From IMG/VR virus record IMGVR_UViG_3300019776_000384, positions 1-24,601 of that record: 24,601 bases of DNA; one strand, given 5' to 3'. The notes below the pieces were generated by a model. It did no database searches, was not told the origin of the DNA, and saw nothing but the letters and a program-made list of their open reading frames with translations. Of this stretch, positions 22,349 through 24,601 are shown piece by piece. This DNA is from a virus. Position 1 is the stretch's first letter. Each line of letters opens with the position of its first letter. The position numbers were made by a program, and so were the translations under genes.

Positions 22349-23308
22349 TTAATTTAATGTCAACTTGTAGAGCAATTCATCGACAAGCTTTTGCATGTCA
22401 ATCATAACGTCGTTCAATGAAGCATGATCGGCGTCTTGTGTTGCCTCAAGTCCTTCGGAAACAATATCTCTGAATGATCTAATGATCGAATCAAAGTTGT
22501 CATTTGTCAATTGGAATGTATATACAAGAGTGTCACTGTCATTGACATTCATGTCATAACCCATTGATAAAAGCTTCTCGATGAGTTCATCTGCCAAGTC
22601 TTCGATTCCCTCATAAAAATCTTTGAATGCCAAGTGCTGTGCAAAAGAAATAGTGTTCAAATGAAATAGATGAACTTGGGTTCCCATTGCCAACGCATGT
22701 AACGCAGTGATTTTCACTGGAGTGCAATCAAACTCTTCATAGTAGCCAGGTCCCATATCGTCTGCATCTGCATCGCCATCGTAATCTTCATTGAGTTTCA
22801 ACATCTTTTTCAAAATGCCTGTGATGTATGCATAATCTTGATCGCGGTTTTCTTCTTTCGCCGCATCTTTTGCTTCTTTCCACAGTTTTTCAACTTCTTC
22901 AACGGACTTGCCACTTTTTTCAGCAAATGATTTCACCACGGGCACGGCTTCTTTTAAATTCAGCATTCTTTTAAGAATACCGATTACATTATCCGGGTCG
23001 CTGTTTCCTTGACTGTCGGCAATCTTCTTAGCTTCTTGCCATTTAGCTTCAATCTCTTCTTCTGATTTGCTTGCTCTGTTTGCTAAATCAGCGATGATCT
23101 TGCTTGCTTCATGCATGTCGTCTTCGTCTTCATCTTTCTCATCTTTGAAAACACATGCGTCAACTTCTTTCAAAAAGGAATCTTGCTCACTCTCAGAGAG
23201 TTTATCAAATCCTTCCTCTGTAATGCCGTGTTCTAGCAACTTAGCATTAAAAGCGGATTTATACAATTCCGTTGTCTCTGCCATTGCTTCGTGTAAATCA
23301 ATTTTCAT
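22349..23308 (-). CDS. Probable packaged head protein: two helical repeats plus Dps/ferritin-like domain
   Basis: A 319-aa protein directly after the protease, with an AAGGAG site before ATG 23308. The N-terminus MKIDLHEAMAE contains L5-H6-E7 before A8, a gp21-type site and capsid-targeting-like peptide. Residues 55-64 are very acidic. Residues 72-121 and 124-173 are two copies of one helical repeat (pattern S/GKS-EE-[IV]E..W.EAK, then ITGILKKML). The C-terminal domain from about 195 looks ferritin/Dps-like: H213, H225, D240 and E244 have the exact spacing of the Dps ferroxidase ligands (12, 15, 4). I associate such phage domains with DUF5856, from memory. Inference: a protein packaged in the head, possibly iron- or DNA-related. 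It could instead be a second scaffold component. Confidence 0.75.
   Translation of the reverse strand: MKIDLHEAMAETTELYKSAFNAKLLEHGITEEGFDKLSESEQDSFLKEVDACVFKDEKDEDEDDMHEASKIIADLANRASKSEEEIEAKWQEAKKIADSQGNSDPDNVIGILKRMLNLKEAVPVVKSFAEKSGKSVEEVEKLWKEAKDAAKEENRDQDYAYITGILKKMLKLNEDYDGDADADDMGPGYYEEFDCTPVKITALHALAMGTQVHLFHLNTISFAQHLAFKDFYEGIEDLADELIEKLLSMGYDMNVNDSDTLVYTFQLTNDNFDSIIRSFRDIVSEGLEATQDADHASLNDVMIDMQKLVDELLYKLTLN
22790..23095 (-). repeat. Tandem protein repeat (2 x about 50 codons) inside the Dps-like gene
   Basis: Two adjacent copies encode residues 72-121 and 124-173 of the 319-aa protein. Shared positions include the SGKS/SKSE start, the EE[IV]E helix, W90 and W143, the EAK helix, and [IT]GILK[RK]ML before a hydrophobic-lysine end. 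DNA identity is low, so the duplication is old or selected at protein level. Confidence 0.8.
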
Positions 23309-23317
23309 TCATTCTCC

Positions 23318-23947
23318 TTAAAATAGTCTTATAATAGATTTTGCCAAATGATCTCTTAATTGAATTTGTTCACCCATGCTTAATTCATGGAAAACGCATT
23401 TACAGTTAGGATCTTTATTAACTTCCAACAACATATCATCTAATGTATTCGTTGGATTTTCAACACCTTCAGACAAACGACAAATTTGGCAAGATTGAAG
23501 TGTCTTAATGACATCCGCTGTGTGAAAATATAAATCGTCTTGAACAACTTTATCTTCATCTAAACTTCCAGAACCTCTAGTAGATATGCCATATGTGTTT
23601 CCATTGGCAACGCCTTCTAGAACTTCTTTTCCGGTTGGTGTTGAATCTAAAATTTCAACTTTACAGTATGCAATTCCAGAATCTTCGTCCCATGATACTT
23701 CAGTTAAAACTCCACACGCCTTTTCTTTGATTAAATCATCGTATGTTGGATGTTCAAGTTCAGAATATACAGTCTGTGGCATTTTACTTACTCTAGCAGA
23801 CAAATCTAAAACCGCACGTCTTAAGATTGGTTTTGGATATAATCTGCCATTTCTATTTCTGACATCAGCTTGTGTCATAGGACCACGCAAAACGACCTTG
23901 CCATTTTCATGTAGAACTTGAAACGTAGTCGATGACGAATTTAACAT
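23318..23947 (-). CDS. 21: Prohead core protease (gp21-like, S21/S80-type serine protease)
   Basis: A 209-aa protein close in length to T4 gp21, the protease that matures the prohead by cutting scaffold, capsid and internal proteins after [LI]xE. The features seen fit the family: an N-terminal strand region with MTQADVRNRNGRLYPK, the histidine motif SELEHP (family form ELDHP) as the expected catalytic histidine, and the GISTRGSGSL segment carrying the expected catalytic serine. The C-terminus is a short helix-rich tail. The start ATG at 23947 overlaps the stop of the preceding core gene. Probable substrates are the downstream scaffold, gp23, gp24 and the Dps-like protein, all with matching cleavage sites. 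Confidence 0.93.
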   Translation of the reverse strand: MLNSSSTTFQVLHENGKVVLRGPMTQADVRNRNGRLYPKPILRRAVLDLSARVSKMPQTVYSELEHPTYDDLIKEKACGVLTEVSWDEDSGIAYCKVEILDSTPTGKEVLEGVANGNTYGISTRGSGSLDEDKVVQDDLYFHTADVIKTLQSCQICRLSEGVENPTNTLDDMLLEVNKDPNCKCVFHELSMGEQIQLRDHLAKSIIRLF

Positions 23948-24114
23948 CAGTCTTCCTTCTTTTTCTCTTTATACTGTTCAAGCTTTTGCGCGAATGCTTG
24001 AAAATCTGGGTTCTCGCCAACCTTTTCATAAAAAGCAGTTTTCAATGATTGTGTTAAAGCAACATTGTCACCAGATTTGATATACTCTTTAACAGCTTTA
24101 CCAATTCCACTCAT
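23947..24114 (-). CDS. 55-aa prohead core protein candidate (gp67-like position)
   Basis: A short frame starting at ATG 24114 behind an AAAGGA site and ending in TGA, sharing one base with the protease ATG (TGATG junction), so the two are likely translationally coupled. The product is 55 aa, starts MSGIGKAVKEYIKSGDNVAL, is predicted helical, and ends in a highly charged KEKKKED tail. Small charged proteins between portal and protease in T4-like phages are prohead core components (gp67, gp68). The function is inferred from location and composition; no specific motif was recognised. Confidence 0.7.
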   Translation of the reverse strand: MSGIGKAVKEYIKSGDNVALTQSLKTAFYEKVGENPDFQAFAQKLEQYKEKKKED

Positions 24115-24123
24115 GTTAATTTT

Positions 24124-24140
24124 CCTTTTTAAGTATTTAA
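24124..24140 (-). promoter_or_regulatory. Late-promoter-like motif upstream of the 55-aa core gene
   Basis: On the minus strand this reads TTAAATACTTAAAAAGG, an exact copy of the recurrent 17-nt motif. TTAAATA resembles the T4 late promoter TATAAATA, and the AAAAGGA end is the ribosome-binding site of the ATG at 24114. It lies between the stop of the 98-aa gene and the 55-aa gene. Promoter activity is inferred. Confidence 0.6.
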
Positions 24141-24141
24141 T

Positions 24142-24438
24142 TTAAAAGCTTATTGCCGTATATTCAGGTCTCATAAAGTTAGACCCACTCTCTTTGTGTC
24201 TATCATTGTAAATACGTCTAAGAAGTCTTTTCTGTTCATCTAGAGTATTTATGTAGATTCCTTTTGGCTCTCCAAAACACTCTTTACAAAAAGAATCAAC
24301 TTGCACGTTATCACGCCAATCTAAATCCAAAAGACGATGTAATATAGTTGGATCATTTTGGATCATTTTTGATAACGTGTCATTTAGCTTTTTTAATTTC
24401 TTGTTGGTTACTGCTTCAACTAAATCAACAAATTTCAT
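24142..24438 (-). CDS. 98-aa small head protein with capsid-targeting-like N-terminus
   Basis: A 98-aa protein between the portal fragment and the 55-aa core protein. The ATG at 24438 has AAGGAT just upstream. The N-terminus MKFVDLVEAVTN contains L6-V7-E8 before A9, matching the T4 gp21 protease rule ([LI]xE, cut before A/S), and resembles the roughly ten-residue capsid-targeting peptide of T4 internal proteins. The remainder is basic and helical (KKLKKLNDTLSKM) and has one CxxC pair (FCKECFG) followed by a basic stretch (KRLLRRIYNDRHK). Position suggests a gp67/gp68-type prohead core or packaged internal protein. I do not recognise a specific family. Confidence 0.75.
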   Translation of the reverse strand: MKFVDLVEAVTNKKLKKLNDTLSKMIQNDPTILHRLLDLDWRDNVQVDSFCKECFGEPKGIYINTLDEQKRLLRRIYNDRHKESGSNFMRPEYTAISF

Positions 24439-24447
24439 ATCATATCC

Positions 24448-24601
24448 TTATTCAAAATCTGGAGGAGTATTATCTGGTTCATCGGGTGGCACTGTTTCGT
24501 CAGTCACTGGGTAAAACCATGGATCATTCTTTTCAGCTTGTATAAGTTTCTTTTCTGCTTCAAACTCTTCTTTGGTCATATTCCATACGTTTTTAATAAC
24601 G
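24448..24601 (-). CDS. Portal protein (gp20-like), C-terminal fragment
   Basis: The frame is open from the window edge to a TAA stop at 24448-24450 and encodes about 50 C-terminal residues, starting near VIKNVWNMTKEEFEAEKKL and ending in an acidic, proline-rich tail. The start lies outside the window. The assignment rests mainly on position: it directly precedes the small prohead proteins and the prohead protease, where T4-like phages place gene 20 (the dodecameric portal that docks terminase and neck). A lysine/glutamate-rich helix followed by an acidic tail also fits my recollection of gp20 C-termini. No diagnostic motif survives in the fragment, so it could be another head protein. Confidence 0.6.
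   Translation of the reverse strand, partial: VIKNVWNMTKEEFEAEKKLIQAEKNDPWFYPVTDETVPPDEPDNTPPDFE

Noticed and set aside
22349-23308. 319-aa protein as the main scaffold gp22
   Set aside because: A better gp22 candidate with ten protease sites lies directly before gp23 (15921-16700); this one has a ferritin-like domain and few internal sites.
1-24601. tRNA genes, CRISPR arrays, insertion sequences, attachment sites
   Set aside because: No cloverleaf, spaced direct repeats, transposase or terminal inverted repeats were seen on reading; only short promoter-like repeats recur.

Overview
The window is a late structural region of a T4-like (straboviral-type) contractile-tailed phage. It is AT-rich and tightly packed, and every supported gene lies on the minus strand, so transcription runs from high to low coordinates. 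The head order portal, small core proteins, S21-type protease, scaffold, major capsid (gp23), capsid paralogue (gp24), followed by a gp5/PAAR/gp25/gp53/gp6 baseplate set, identifies the lineage. The host cannot be fixed from the sequence. A class III (anaerobic) ribonucleotide reductase and low GC suggest an anaerobic or microaerobic Gram-negative host, and a lipoprotein spanin implies an outer membrane.

Layout in transcription order. (1) 24601-22349: end of a probable portal gene, two small prohead proteins, the prohead protease, and a 319-aa protein combining two helical repeats with a Dps/ferritin-like domain. (2) 22306-18461: an accessory block of a 347-aa orphan, nrdG, nrdD and a homologue of the anti-CBASS nuclease Acb1 (T4 57B). 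(3) 18432-10865: tail sheath, scaffold, major capsid with a stem-loop after it, a large EDxHD/Vsr-like homing endonuclease with a 50-aa ORF behind it, and the gp24-like capsid paralogue. (4) 10853-5095: baseplate hub and spike (gp5-like OB-fold without lysozyme, PAAR tip), gp25, gp53, gp6 and a gp7/tail-protein-I-like gene. (5) 5064-1: small virion, fibre and fibre-chaperone-like genes, interrupted by an i-spanin/o-spanin pair, ending in a fibre-like gene cut by the window edge.

Two patterns tie the window together. First, a short motif (TTAAATACTTAAAAAGG, six exact copies; five variants) precedes eleven genes or gene groups. It looks like a T4-type late promoter fused to the Shine-Dalgarno sequence, and in five places it contains the upstream gene's stop codon. 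Second, most head proteins (scaffold, gp23, gp24, the 98-aa protein, the Dps-like protein) start with a short N-terminal peptide ending in [LI]xE before A or S. This is the T4 gp21 cleavage signature and, for internal proteins, resembles the capsid-targeting sequence. It suggests that the 319-aa Dps-like protein, and perhaps the 98-aa protein, is packaged in the capsid. The strongest functional prediction is the Acb1 homologue placed under a late-type motif among virion genes.
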